Source: Mariniradius saccharolyticus AK6 (GTDB lineage: Bacteria > Bacteroidota > Bacteroidia > Cytophagales > Cyclobacteriaceae). Taken from it: a stretch of 64,000 nt of DNA. Positions 39,101 through 45,348 of this stretch are shown here, piece after piece; position 1 is the first letter of the stretch; each line of letters opens with the position of its first letter. A program made the position numbers and the translations under genes. The notes under the pieces were generated by a model. That model was not told the origin of the DNA, ran no database searches, and was given only the letters and a program-made list of their open reading frames with translations. The stretch is from positions 267,621-331,620 of the forward strand of contig NZ_AMZY02000007.1 of the NCBI RefSeq assembly GCF_000330725.2. Reading direction: 5' to 3'.

Positions 39101-41416
39101 ATAAAAGCGGGAGGCGCCTATGTTCCAATCGACCCAAATTATCCTTTAGCACGAAAAGAGTTTATAAAACAAGACAGCGGTATTTTATTTTGCCTCAACA
39201 TTGACACTCTCCTTGATTTCAAAAAAGAGTGGAAAGACTGTGTTAAAAGCAATCTCCCCGCTCCGATCACTGCAGACAATTTAGTCTATTGCATTTACAC
39301 CTCCGGTTCAACGGGCAACCCCAAAGCCGTAACTATTGAGCATAAGCAGTTATCATCATATGTTATGTTCAACAAAGAATACTTTTTCAAAAGTATTGAG
39401 AACTCAATGCATACAAATTGGTATGCTGTAACAAATTACACCTTCGATATTTCCGTTTTCGAAATTCTGGGCTCACTAGCTATGGGCTTCACAATAAATC
39501 TCAATCCTATTGGAAACACAGAATATCTTCTCAGCTCTATTGCCGCCAATCCCCATGGAGTCCTGCAAATTACGCCCTCCTATTTTGAGGAACTTATTTT
39601 GGACGAAAAAGCCAAGACCATATTACCGTCATTGGGTGTATTGCTAATAGGGGGAGAAGCGATGGGTGAAAAGGTCTTTTCATTTATCAAAGATTATCTG
39701 CCTCAAAACACCGTGTTTAATGTCTATGGGCCTACCGAAGCTACCATTTGGAGTACGGCTTTTCTATTAACAGGCGCAAAAAAAGTATTGTTGGGAAAAC
39801 CGCTCGGCAATGAATCGATTTACATCCTAAACCATGACCTAAATTTGGTGCCAATTGGAAGCATAGGTGAAATATGCATTGGTGGCGTAGGTCTTGCCAG
39901 GGGTTACTTAAATCGACCCGACCTGACCAGAGAAAAATTCATTGAGAATCCTTTTAAGGCAGGAGAACGCATATATCGAACCGGCGATTTGGGCAGATTG
40001 AGAGAAGATGGGGATCTAGAGTATTTGGGCAGAATTGATGATCAAATCAAAATCAGAGGGCATCGGATAGAGCTAGGCGAGATCGAGAAAGCGTTGGCAA
40101 GGCACCCAAAATCTGGACAATGTGTAGTAATAGCAAGAGCATTAAGAAATACCAAAGACAAGGAACTGATCGCCTATACAACTGGCGACGCTACAGCCAA
40201 AGATCTTAAAAATCACGTTAAGGATTTGCTTCCCAGCTACATGGTTCCCAACTATTTTGTGAGGTTGTCTAGTATCCCGTTGACCAGCAATGGAAAAATT
40301 GACAGGAAGGCTCTGCCAAACGTGGAAAATAAAGAAATAGTTACCTCAAGTTATGTCGAACCAAGAAAGGGTCTGGAGAAACAAATTGCCGCACTTTGGC
40401 AAAGAATCCTTGGTTTGGACAGGGTAAGTATTGAAGATGATTTCTTTGAAATTGGCGGACATTCGATTCTTGCTGTAAAGGTAATTTCCGCAATGGAAAA
40501 AGAATTAGGATTAAAGCTTTCCATAAACCTGATATTCAAATATCCAAGCATTTCTTCATTAGCAAAAGCTATCGAAAACAGACATGAGAATCAGAAAAGT
40601 TGGAACTCCTTAGTTCCGATAAAACCATCCGGAACTAAGCCACCACTTTTCATTATTCACGGTGTCGGCTCGACGGTTTCCATTTATTACACGTTGGCGA
40701 AATACATTGATAACGACCAACCGATATTTGGCTTTCAACCAAAAGGTTTGGACGGAATTGAAGTGCCAAACAATTCTGTTGAAGAGATGGCTGCGTATTA
40801 TATTTCTCTCATGATCAAACAATATCCTTCTGGCCCGTATTGTATTGCCGGTTATTCATTTGGAGGATATGTAGCCTACGAAATGGCTCGTCAACTTAAA
40901 GCAATGGGCAGAGAAGTATTCAAGCTAATTCTCTTTGACACATCTGCGTATGAAGATGAAGCAAAACTCTCTTGGTTGAAAAAATTAAAACTCCAACTGG
41001 GTAAAAGGATAGTAAATCTGGGTTTCGCATTTCAGGAACCAGAAGGATTCTACGAACAAAAAAGAAGGTCTTTTGAAAGAAAGAAGGACCAAGTTTTGAT
41101 CAAATTAAATCTAAAGGCCAGGCCGGAAACCCTGAAAGACCTAGGAAGTATCATAAAGGTCCTTGCAAGTAACAATGTGAGAATTCTAAGAAATTACAAG
41201 TTGGAAAATTACGCCGGTGACCTATATTTATTTAAGGCCAGACACAGGCCTTTCTATGTAGAGGACACCAAGTATTACGGTTGGGGTCCTTTGGTAGAAA
41301 GGGTCCATATAGTGAATGTATCCGGCCATCATGACAATATTTTCAAGAAGCCAGAAATCCTCAAAGAAATGGCCTCTAAGATCCAAATGGTCCTTGATGA
41401 ACGTCCCGGAAAATGA
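27167..41416 (+). CDS. Four-module nonribosomal peptide synthetase
   Basis: 4749 residues. Domains by residue: half C (~1-265, only the C-terminal lobe, no HHxxxDG); A1 (~270-780, core IIYTSGSTGKPKG at ~430); T1 (LGGHSLLAM ~820); C (HHIAFDG ~1000); A2 (~1320-1810); T2 (LGGHSLMAM ~1855); C (HHIASDG ~2040); A3 (~2360-2850); T3 (LGGDSIKAI ~2897); E (HHMVIDLVSW ~3092); C (LSPMQQGIYFH ~3446, HHLIIDGWS ~3577, the D-donor type expected after E); A4 (~3905-4385); T4 (IGGHSILAV ~4430); TE (GYSFGGY ~4561). Release should give a tetrapeptide with a D-residue at position 3. By manual alignment the A2 pocket reads D-I-L-Q-L-G-L-I-W, the glycine code. Modules 1-2 resemble each other more than modules 3-4. 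No MbtH-like gene or exporter is next to it. The gene looks more AT-rich than its neighbours. Confidence 0.95.
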   Translation: MAFSKSPNNQSATAFSQLVNDYWVNKFTGIEELQLPKDPLKSSTERKDENVLSFFLKKDLLEAISDNFNHNTKSPVIILFGALRILLNRYSGQDDFCIGTTIKRSNFFHSNGERINNDYLNILPIRAKLDGNGQFGEFIQTIGEDLEEAKSHSQISVDHLISYLGKKNEKDLRILFPVVFDYQENVELDVSSQLSKIDLEKFNSVLWFGFAEHADKIEATITFDTEFYCLESIKRMSSHFLTLLESVQSNPRVSLGLLNIIPLEEKDLLMKSFNDTESPLPDGKTILDLFEQQVGTNPDALAVEFEGNQLSYRQLDAKSNQLANFLINNGLKPERPVPICIDRSLEMIIGIFGILKSGGAYVPIDPSFPKDRIDYMIEDIKANFVICSSETAPNFTGKAKLVIMDKEMGAFLKIPSTKPSFLLSPENLAYIIYTSGSTGKPKGAIVDHRNLINFSISLTKIVGYDSSTRQLSVTTFIFDAFCLELFVPLINGGAVFLVKKEIAMDGFSLARKIAEVRPTHMQATPSGWQVLLGSGWKNKEGIIMTTGGEALMEETKNLLAQTGTLWNLYGPTETTITSTFKKMEVGDKVTIGKPIDNTSVYILSAGGSLNPIGIPGELCIGGDGVGRGYLNRPELTSQKFVPNPFGNIRGDKMYRTGDLARWLPDGNIEYLGRMDDQVKIRGYRIELGEIESVVLLYPGVKQSVVLARENGHGDKKLIGYVVCEGDFEKESAITFLKSKLPEYMVPTLWLQLEKLPINFSGKIDKKALPDVTGPDIQNSDYSPPKTDLENKLANIWKSVLGLERVGIRDDFFALGGHSLLAMKVIATIRHEIGLELSIGEMFNYPTISQQIDILEPRNIGKYGIIQLETTERHELIPLSYNQQSLWFIDQLSGSIQYHIPIVFRIEGDLSKKALQKALVEIVNRHEILRTVVSEKDGDVFQKILEKNLFELKSKEVPKEELAKEIAEIVKSPFDLTCDHMIRAWLLSHGDETQILVIILHHIAFDGTSTSIFKTELWENYKAFSKGSSPNLPSPKHQYVDYAVWQRKIIGSSSYQSKLEHWKYSLQGTTPIQVPTDFIRPAVISSKGDIVRFTIGQEIINNVYAIGQRQNATLFMTLLTAFKVLLHRHSQQEDICVGTPVSGREMQEFEEMIGFFVNSIPIRTKLAGNVSFNDLLNKVRSKTIDAFDNGQIPFELIVESLEIKRDLSRNPLFQVLFVLHSESENSFQTENTKWTAINYNQSTSRFDFAFELTETRKGLGGMVEFSTDLFAKETIERMVDHYKTLLVSITENPTERIDKLKMMGSEEEILILKQFNNTKSDYPKNETVVSLFEKTAKQFPNNLAVVAGGQSINYNELDQRANKFANYLILKGVKSENPVPLCVDRSIDMVIGILGILKAGGALVPVDPSLPVERIDYMLEDTGADFVICNSSTSHKVANHKKLIFDQESEEINSMSSINPLTSPNPENLFDIIYTSGSTGKPKGVMVEHRNLVNFLFSMTKDVDFNPSSSVLSVTTYSFDIFYLELFLPLYQGGCVFLADKETSLDGYRLAKEIEEKAPSHMQATPSGWQVLLESGWNNPTGLKMLVGGEALKEETKNALSSLGTLWNLYGPTETTIWSTFNKMESSKKVNIGKPIANTSIYILGSGDQPNPIGIPGELCIGGDGVGRGYLNRPELTSEKFVPDPFSGNKNARFYRTGDLAKWLPDGNIEYLGRIDDQIKIRGHRIELGEIETVLQQHEGIKQAVVAVKQDNFGINRLIGYVICRHPFDKDGVISFLKGKLPDYMVPNIWMELDAFPLTFNGKINRKALPEPATEFIETTKYEAPKTELQKKVSGIWRRILGVEKVGLNDDFFELGGHSLMAMRAVAALRQETGLLLSISDLFANPTLKMLTDILAAKEIGDGNFRVMVPDERPEILPLSHNQLSIWFIHQLEGSIQYHIPIIFDIRGKIDTRSLDNALVEIVNRHEILRTVISERDGIAYQRILKKNQFQLDKKAANRKELDQEITKLIRMPFHLEKDHMVRACLITLGTDEYCLVITMHHIASDGWSSSILKRELKELYRAFSNGFRPDLPELPHQYSDYALWQRNIIAKDAFKSKLDYWKKRLRDTTPLQLPTDFTRPSVLSTKGDVHRFSIDSELVLQLKNLAKNQKSTLFMTLLAAYKVLLYRYSGQEDICVGTPIAGRENKETEDLIGFFVNTLALRTEVKNSLRFADFLTQVKTSTMEAFEAQEVPFEMIVGELGQERDLSRNPIFQVLFVLQNVPDSKFEIAGAEVSEKGFEHFTSKFDMTFELTETKDGIRGALEFCTDLFKKETITSFVSHYMKLLRSICDNPTENIGSLKILQDHEERQILESFNKTHNPIQENITILDLFESEVKKNPEAVAVAFEGTKLSYFDLDKKSNQLASYLITKGIKNEELVPICLDRSFEMIIGILGVLKAGGAYVPIDPTYPEDRISFMLNDSGAKVVLTTSDRTEKIPGPFEIICLDKFDSELEFESNHLNDREISKNNLAYVIYTSGSTGKPKGVQIEHGGLVASTLARHSYYGNTGSVLLIPSFAFDSSVAVIFGALTTGSQLILCKSEFIKSPHHIQKLLKDTETLLCVPSYYRFLQEEELLSDSKLVNVILAGENLDQSLVKLHFDKTKNVNLFNEYGPTEGTVWASVAQIHSPEEKVTIGKPIDHTKIFIVNKDNQLNPVNVPGELCISGKGVARGYLNNPELTMEKFVKNPFSLSGDEKMYRTGDLASWLPDGNIEYLGRIDDQVKIRGYRIELGEVEQALYSHGKVEQCIVIARSLGKRKDIALIAYTTGEATAEELRSYLKEKLPNYMVPGHFVKLASLPLTSNGKVNRKSLPDPDDTGMQGVEYIAPITDEERFLAKKWSEVLRVKESGIGLATDFFALGGDSIKAIQIVARLRTGGYELKISDVMSSSRLVDMASKLRTLTRVIDQAPVEGEVMLSPIQCGFLENSFAKGTEEIKDLFHQSFMFCLPGGVTELEVRAVMEKIVAHHDALRMRYQKSEEGVWKQYNEGLIGDYYILEETTLPNDRDDFKSSQSRFFEEHGTRLKQRVSFRKGPLIGVGLYHDVENNESHLLLCIHHMVIDLVSWRILFEDIDILLNQYRNGEDLALPEKTDSYRYWMERNADYANGHLVERQRPFWDQQIKRKVDKIAAENPEGRNLFGVSKRVGFTLSREQTAQVYQGMNGLNKVEINTLLLAALSRALKDVFGTNVVRVLLEGHGREGYLEKTDISRTVGWFTSIYPFVLITGDESVESVLMLQDTLNNVPDKGVGYGILRYLHKHRLPELEDADVSFNFFGDFSKLAGKEENPTLASPSSNRRNSAKAILNYSKYGHGADVHPDIERETELEVSGQSQDGCLEMSIQYSSERMGEELMQLLAVSYKTHLLKISESLSTYEKPVQLPSSFTYKGLTMQQVEKLTQEYGTIEDVYQLSPMQQGIYFHALSEPESHAYFIQLAYGLSGFLDIDKLKDAFSKTIKRHAVLRTIFRRDLGDDPLQVVLKDNNIDFRYEDIREKEKTAQKDYLKQAKEADIAEGFDLSVGPLVRLTVLQLSEDTFFQIWSTHHLIIDGWSTNRVLYEFDQYYKSLIGNNQTILNTPEPFSHYIAWLDQVDRETSISYWKNYLSGYETKAFLPFDSDGMSTDTTYLASDYEFWLDKELTEKLTDLASKEKTTLNTIIQSAWGVLLSRYNNTQDVVFGSVVSGRPSQLKDIQEMIGIFINTVPQRVSYSGQTTFKDLLQSIHQSFIAGEPHHYLSLAEIQRQSDLGSNLIDQLLIFENYPISGQPEDAIAPSQSKNKEEVKIISETVELFEQMTYDFTLMAALEDRLFFRMKFNRARYSEGSIKRLERQWKQLLMEITNDATIPVNHLEILPEEEKTHLFESLNGSRVLSPLEKTIVELIQEQVDKTPEDIALKYDGTALTYRELNETSNQLAHYLLSRYDIEPDVLVGIELERNEWMVISILAIIKAGGAYVPIDPNYPLARKEFIKQDSGILFCLNIDTLLDFKKEWKDCVKSNLPAPITADNLVYCIYTSGSTGNPKAVTIEHKQLSSYVMFNKEYFFKSIENSMHTNWYAVTNYTFDISVFEILGSLAMGFTINLNPIGNTEYLLSSIAANPHGVLQITPSYFEELILDEKAKTILPSLGVLLIGGEAMGEKVFSFIKDYLPQNTVFNVYGPTEATIWSTAFLLTGAKKVLLGKPLGNESIYILNHDLNLVPIGSIGEICIGGVGLARGYLNRPDLTREKFIENPFKAGERIYRTGDLGRLREDGDLEYLGRIDDQIKIRGHRIELGEIEKALARHPKSGQCVVIARALRNTKDKELIAYTTGDATAKDLKNHVKDLLPSYMVPNYFVRLSSIPLTSNGKIDRKALPNVENKEIVTSSYVEPRKGLEKQIAALWQRILGLDRVSIEDDFFEIGGHSILAVKVISAMEKELGLKLSINLIFKYPSISSLAKAIENRHENQKSWNSLVPIKPSGTKPPLFIIHGVGSTVSIYYTLAKYIDNDQPIFGFQPKGLDGIEVPNNSVEEMAAYYISLMIKQYPSGPYCIAGYSFGGYVAYEMARQLKAMGREVFKLILFDTSAYEDEAKLSWLKKLKLQLGKRIVNLGFAFQEPEGFYEQKRRSFERKKDQVLIKLNLKARPETLKDLGSIIKVLASNNVRILRNYKLENYAGDLYLFKARHRPFYVEDTKYYGWGPLVERVHIVNVSGHHDNIFKKPEILKEMASKIQMVLDERPGK

Positions 41417-42144
41417 CCCAAAACCTGTCCATCGCCCTTTTCGATACTTCCCCAACCTGGGAAAATTTCCATTTTGAGCCACTTTACGGTAAATCCCATG
41501 TTATCAGGGTATGCGTTTCAAGAAATATACATGAGATAGAAGCACAACTTAGACTGCTCAAAAATGAAGAAATAGATAAGCATGCCAGAATTTTCAAGCA
41601 AAGCGACAAGAATATTTTTCTGACCAGTCAAGTTATGAAAAGGGTTTTGTGCGGACTTTATCTGAAAATTTCACCTGCAGAAACCAACTTTTTATTCACT
41701 GAACATAAAAAACCGTATGTCTCAGGTGATCCCAACTTCCACTTCAACATCAGCCATTCCGGAGATTGGGTGGTTTTTCTTTTCTCCTCATCGCCTTGTG
41801 GCATTGATATCGAAAAGATCAAGCCGGACTTTGATTTCGAAGGAATGATGCCATCTGTATTCCATCCAAGGGAGATCGATTGGATCAATGGGCAACCTGA
41901 CAGGAACAGGGCATTTTTCAAGCTGTGGACCATTAAGGAATCCCTGCTCAAGGCCCAAGGCACCGGCCTTATCGATGACCTCAATCAATGGGACTTGACA
42001 TCAACACAAAAAATGTCTGACCCTGACTGGCATGTGCAGACTTTTTCGGTCGGAGATGATTACTATTTGAGCACCTGTGTTAAGGACCATCCTAAGGAAT
42101 TCAAGTACTTCGAATTTGCTGGCAGCTTTGACTTTCCTTCATAA
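41413..42144 (+). CDS. Sfp-type 4'-phosphopantetheinyl transferase
   Basis: 243 residues, overlapping the NRPS stop by 4 bp (ATGA), so it is co-translated. Family motifs: NFHFNISHSGDWVVFLFS (~115), CGIDIEKIKPDFDFEG (~133, Mg-binding Asp and Glu) and FFKLWTIKESLLKAQGTGL (~175, W-x-x-K-E-S). The broad Sfp length, not the short AcpS type. It should attach phosphopantetheine to the four carrier domains of the adjacent synthetase. Confidence 0.95.
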   Translation: MTQNLSIALFDTSPTWENFHFEPLYGKSHVIRVCVSRNIHEIEAQLRLLKNEEIDKHARIFKQSDKNIFLTSQVMKRVLCGLYLKISPAETNFLFTEHKKPYVSGDPNFHFNISHSGDWVVFLFSSSPCGIDIEKIKPDFDFEGMMPSVFHPREIDWINGQPDRNRAFFKLWTIKESLLKAQGTGLIDDLNQWDLTSTQKMSDPDWHVQTFSVGDDYYLSTCVKDHPKEFKYFEFAGSFDFPS

Positions 42145-42259
42145 AAGTGTGGCGGTTTTCGTTTCTTCATTTTAAAAGTGTAAAAAGAAACAATTCGATG
42201 CCAACCGATGATCATTGCGCAGGTCACCGATTCTTGGGACCGATCAAATGAAACTGTTT

Positions 42260-42430
42260 TCAGGCTTTCTTTTTCCAATAATCCACCGCCGCCAATCCCC
42301 CAAACCATACTACCGTGCAGGCAAATAGCCCGTTGTTCAAATCTTTTTGTCCCAGCATATCAGCATAAAACAAAACCGTAATCAACAGCATGGCTGACAG
42401 GATCAACACGGGAAACCAAAACTTGCTCAT
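42260..42430 (-). CDS. Small two-helix membrane protein coupled to the NCS1 permease
   Basis: 56 residues read on the minus strand from the ATG at 42430: FWFPVLILSAMLLITVLFYA (helix 1), a short loop with MLGQKDLNNG, then LFACTVVWFGGLAAVDYW (helix 2) and a KKKA end. The ATG overlaps the permease stop (ATGA), the usual sign of translational coupling. No family recognised; an accessory subunit or a stability factor for the permease is a reasonable guess. Confidence 0.75.
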   Translation of the reverse strand: MSKFWFPVLILSAMLLITVLFYADMLGQKDLNNGLFACTVVWFGGLAAVDYWKKKA

Positions 42431-43827
42431 TTTTTCTGGAGGATTTTGCTAAATACCAAATACAAAACACCGCATGCGATCCAGGCGGGCAACGTGAAAA
42501 AGGAAAGGAAAACTCCCTGCTGGACCGAAATCGTATAAAACACACCCATGCTAATCAACCAAGCCGCCAATACGGCCATATTGAACCCGATACCTTTGGC
42601 TGCTGCATAATTCCTGACCATACCAAGCCGCTCGGCAAAGTAATGCTCAAAGAATATCACCGCCCCAATCGGCGCCAAGATAAAGCCATACACTGCCACA
42701 AAGTCCAGCAACTTCATCGCAAACGCCGGAAACAGCCCTGCTATCGTCGCAATTGCACCTGTTGCCAAAGTAACTTTGGTCGTGAAGCTTTTTGGAAAAA
42801 TGGCCTGAAAAGCCAGCCCAGCCCGATAAATCGTAGGATTGGCAGTCGTCCAGCCAGCTACCAAGACGCAGACCAGTCCTGATATCCCAACGACTTCATA
42901 GGACAAAGGCCCCGGTGCCACAGGCGGCACGCCCCCACCTGCCAAGATGGCCTCTGCCTCAGGACTTTTCAAATACAGCGCAAACATCAGGCAGGCGGAT
43001 ATCCAAGCCATATAGTGGCCGACATACATGCCCGCCGCACTTGTCCAACCCACAGAATTACGATCAGCATAGCGCAACACCGATAGATCCGACATACCCA
43101 AATGCATCGCCGCATTGCAAAACCATGCAAATGCCGTCACATGCCAAAACGTAAACTTGATCTGACCGGGAAAAGGCTCCGAACCTGAGCCCCAAACCGC
43201 CCAAAGATCATCCAAACTGCTCACGCCGAGACGCTTGGCAGCGACGATTCCCGCAATCAAAAATACCAGTACCATCCAGGGTGCCGCGATGTTGGAAAAC
43301 TTGGAAACCGCATCATAGCCCTTGGCAGCGACAATCGAAATCACCGCTCCGACGCCCAGGACTACCAAAACCCAGGAAATGCTCGTAGGCATCCTATCCG
43401 TCAAGGCAGGCATCGGCATATCAAAAGGAATCCCAACAGCCGTCGCCGAAACGGTGATCATCGCCCCTGCCAAAAAGCAGAAAAGCAAGCCATTGGCCAA
43501 GTTATAGCCGGTTACAAGCTTCCGTCCTGAGATTTTCTCGAGCTTGTAGTAAAGCGTCAGCCTTTCGGAGGTGGCGATAGGCGTCGTGATGTAGCGCCAA
43601 GTCAATACCGCCAAAAAATTGCCCACCAAAAGCCCCACGATCAAATCAAAAGCCGACACGCCAGCAGTCAAAAAAAGTGGCCCAATCACAAACTCCGTCC
43701 CAGCCGCATGCTCGCCCGCATACATGCCAAGAAACTTCCTCCAGTCCTTTAGCTGCGAGGTCGGAACAGGCTGCCGTTCAAATTCACCACTTGTTTGAAT
43801 CGACTCCTGAGCAGTAACTTCCTCCAT
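42427..43827 (-). CDS. NCS1-family permease (purine/cytosine permease type)
   Basis: 466 residues from the ATG at 43827; the longer frame would need a TTG 11 codons earlier. A charged N-terminus with QLKDWRKFLGMYAGEHAAGTEF is followed by about 12 hydrophobic segments, e.g. AFDLIVGLLVGNFLAVLTWR, ISWVLVVLGVGAVISIVAAKG, GLVCVLVAGWTTANPTIYRAG. The W-R/Y and TTANPTIYRAGL patterns fit the nucleobase:cation symporter-1 family. The substrate is likely a purine, pyrimidine, hydantoin or a related compound, but placement beside the rhamnose genes and a shared operator-like repeat leave this open. Confidence 0.85.
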   Translation of the reverse strand: MEEVTAQESIQTSGEFERQPVPTSQLKDWRKFLGMYAGEHAAGTEFVIGPLFLTAGVSAFDLIVGLLVGNFLAVLTWRYITTPIATSERLTLYYKLEKISGRKLVTGYNLANGLLFCFLAGAMITVSATAVGIPFDMPMPALTDRMPTSISWVLVVLGVGAVISIVAAKGYDAVSKFSNIAAPWMVLVFLIAGIVAAKRLGVSSLDDLWAVWGSGSEPFPGQIKFTFWHVTAFAWFCNAAMHLGMSDLSVLRYADRNSVGWTSAAGMYVGHYMAWISACLMFALYLKSPEAEAILAGGGVPPVAPGPLSYEVVGISGLVCVLVAGWTTANPTIYRAGLAFQAIFPKSFTTKVTLATGAIATIAGLFPAFAMKLLDFVAVYGFILAPIGAVIFFEHYFAERLGMVRNYAAAKGIGFNMAVLAAWLISMGVFYTISVQQGVFLSFFTLPAWIACGVLYLVFSKILQKK

Positions 43828-43849
43828 AGGTTGATTTTGGGTTGAGGAT

Positions 43850-43895
43850 TGAAAATACAAAAAAGCCAGGGTATTTCCTGTCCTGCATTGTCCTG
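43850..43895 (-). promoter_or_regulatory. CAGGACA-N3-CAGGACA site and -7 box of the NCS1 permease
   Basis: On the minus strand the two CAGGACA half-sites (43879-43895) are followed after 21 bases by TATTTTCA (43850-43857), close to the TAnnTTTG -7 box, about 23 bp before the ATG. CTGGCTTT lies between them, as it does before the rhamnose aldolase. The position just upstream of the -33 region suggests an activator site. Confidence 0.6.
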
Positions 43896-43973
43896 TTGGA
43901 TGATTGCAACCGATTCACGGCAGTCTGCCCCGCATCTTTTCAATCACCGCAAGTGGTCAAAATGCCAACTTTT

Positions 43974-44038
43974 GTGAATTGATTCACTTTTTTAATATTA
44001 TTTTTGTGAATCAATTCACTTTTTTAATACTATTTTTG
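43974..44038 (+). promoter_or_regulatory. Tandem palindromic promoter repeats upstream of the DUF4143 ATPase
   Basis: A 32 bp unit is repeated. GTGAATTGATTCAC (43974-43987) and GTGAATCAATTCAC (44006-44019) are exact reverse complements of each other and near-palindromes. Each is followed by ACTTTTTTAATA-type sequence and a perfect -7 box TATTTTTG (43999-44006 and 44031-44038). A TTG 17 bp before the first box may be the -33 element. A repressor could bind the palindromes. Confidence 0.6.
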
Positions 44039-44062
44039 TGAAATAAGTCGAAAACACACGTA

Positions 44063-45205
44063 ATGGAAAGACAACCGATCCCGCGATTATTGGAAGCAAA
44101 AATCCAAGGTCGACTTTTTGGAAAAAAAGCTATTCTGGTTTTTGGCCCAAGACAGGTCGGAAAAACTACCCTGTGTATGGAAATCCTCAGAAAGACTGAT
44201 CTACCATACACCATTTTCTATGGTGACGACGCTGACATCAGAGAGGCATTCGCGCAGGCAAATGGCACAATGCTGCGAAACCTGATTGGAGACCAAAAAA
44301 TCATTCTGATCGATGAAGCCCAAAGAATTCCGAATATTGGCCTCTGTTTGAAAATAATTGTTGACCAATTGCCGGACGTCCAAGTAATCGCCACCGGCTC
44401 CTCTTCCTTTGACCTCGCCAACTTATCCAACGAGCCGCTGACAGGACGGAAGTACGAGTTTTTTCTTTATCCACTCAGCTTCAGCGAAATGGTCAAACAT
44501 CATGGATTTTTGGAAGAAAAACGCCATTTGGAACACAGAATGCTCTATGGTTACTACCCCGAAATCGTCACGCATGCAAACCAGGAAAAAGAATTGCTGA
44601 ATTTACTCGCTGGCAGCTATCTCTACAAAGACCTACTGATGCTGGAAGGAATCAAAAAACCCTTGATTTTGGAAAAACTGTTAAAAGCCCTTGCGATGCA
44701 ACTTGGGAGTGAAGTAAACTACAATGAACTTGGTCAGATCGTTGGTGCAGATAAAAATACAGTAGAGAAATACATCGACTTACTGGAAAAAGCGTTTGTC
44801 ATCTTTCGTGTACCTGCCTTCAACAGAAACGTACGCAGCGAACTGAAAAAAGGAAAAAAAATCTACTTCTACGATTGTGGCATCAGAAACGCCATTTTGA
44901 AAAATTTCAATCCATTGAGTTCTAGACTGGATGTAGGAGCCCTTTGGGAAAACTTCTTCCTTGTCGAGCGAATGAAGTTCCTTGCCGCAAACAACCAAGA
45001 CGCAGAGTTCTATTTTTGGAGAACAACCGCCCAACAGGAGATAGATTTCATAGAAGAATCAGAGGGCAATATCAAAGCATTTGAATGCAAATGGAATCCA
45101 AAAACGAAGACCTTTTTTCCCTCCACATTTAGGGATGCCTATCCATATGCTGCTTTAAAGGTTGTGAATTCAGGAAACTTCGAGGAGTTCACCCTAAATC
45201 GCTGA
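44063..45205 (+). CDS. AAA-type ATPase with C-terminal DUF4143
   Basis: 380 residues. Walker A FGPRQVGKTTL (~28), Walker B KIILIDEAQRIPN (~77), sensor-like VIATGSSSFDLAN (~110), then the C-terminal DUF4143 domain with a nuclease-like pattern (WENFFLVERMKFLA, AEFYFWRTTAQQEIDFIEE, KAFECKWNP; ~300-360), which resembles the D-(E)xK core. This family is very common and often horizontally transferred; its function is unclear, with defence or chromosome-related roles proposed. It has its own promoter with tandem palindromes and no operon partner. Confidence 0.92.
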   Translation: MERQPIPRLLEAKIQGRLFGKKAILVFGPRQVGKTTLCMEILRKTDLPYTIFYGDDADIREAFAQANGTMLRNLIGDQKIILIDEAQRIPNIGLCLKIIVDQLPDVQVIATGSSSFDLANLSNEPLTGRKYEFFLYPLSFSEMVKHHGFLEEKRHLEHRMLYGYYPEIVTHANQEKELLNLLAGSYLYKDLLMLEGIKKPLILEKLLKALAMQLGSEVNYNELGQIVGADKNTVEKYIDLLEKAFVIFRVPAFNRNVRSELKKGKKIYFYDCGIRNAILKNFNPLSSRLDVGALWENFFLVERMKFLAANNQDAEFYFWRTTAQQEIDFIEESEGNIKAFECKWNPKTKTFFPSTFRDAYPYAALKVVNSGNFEEFTLNR

Positions 45206-45348
45206 GATGCCCATTCTCAAAAATCTCTATACCGGATCAAAATAGATTCCCGTTCATAAATACACAATAGCGTCTCGAATCTTATATCATGAGTCTTGGG
45301 TCTTGCATCTAGTTCAAAAGACATTTCCCTATTCCACTCTCACTCTGT

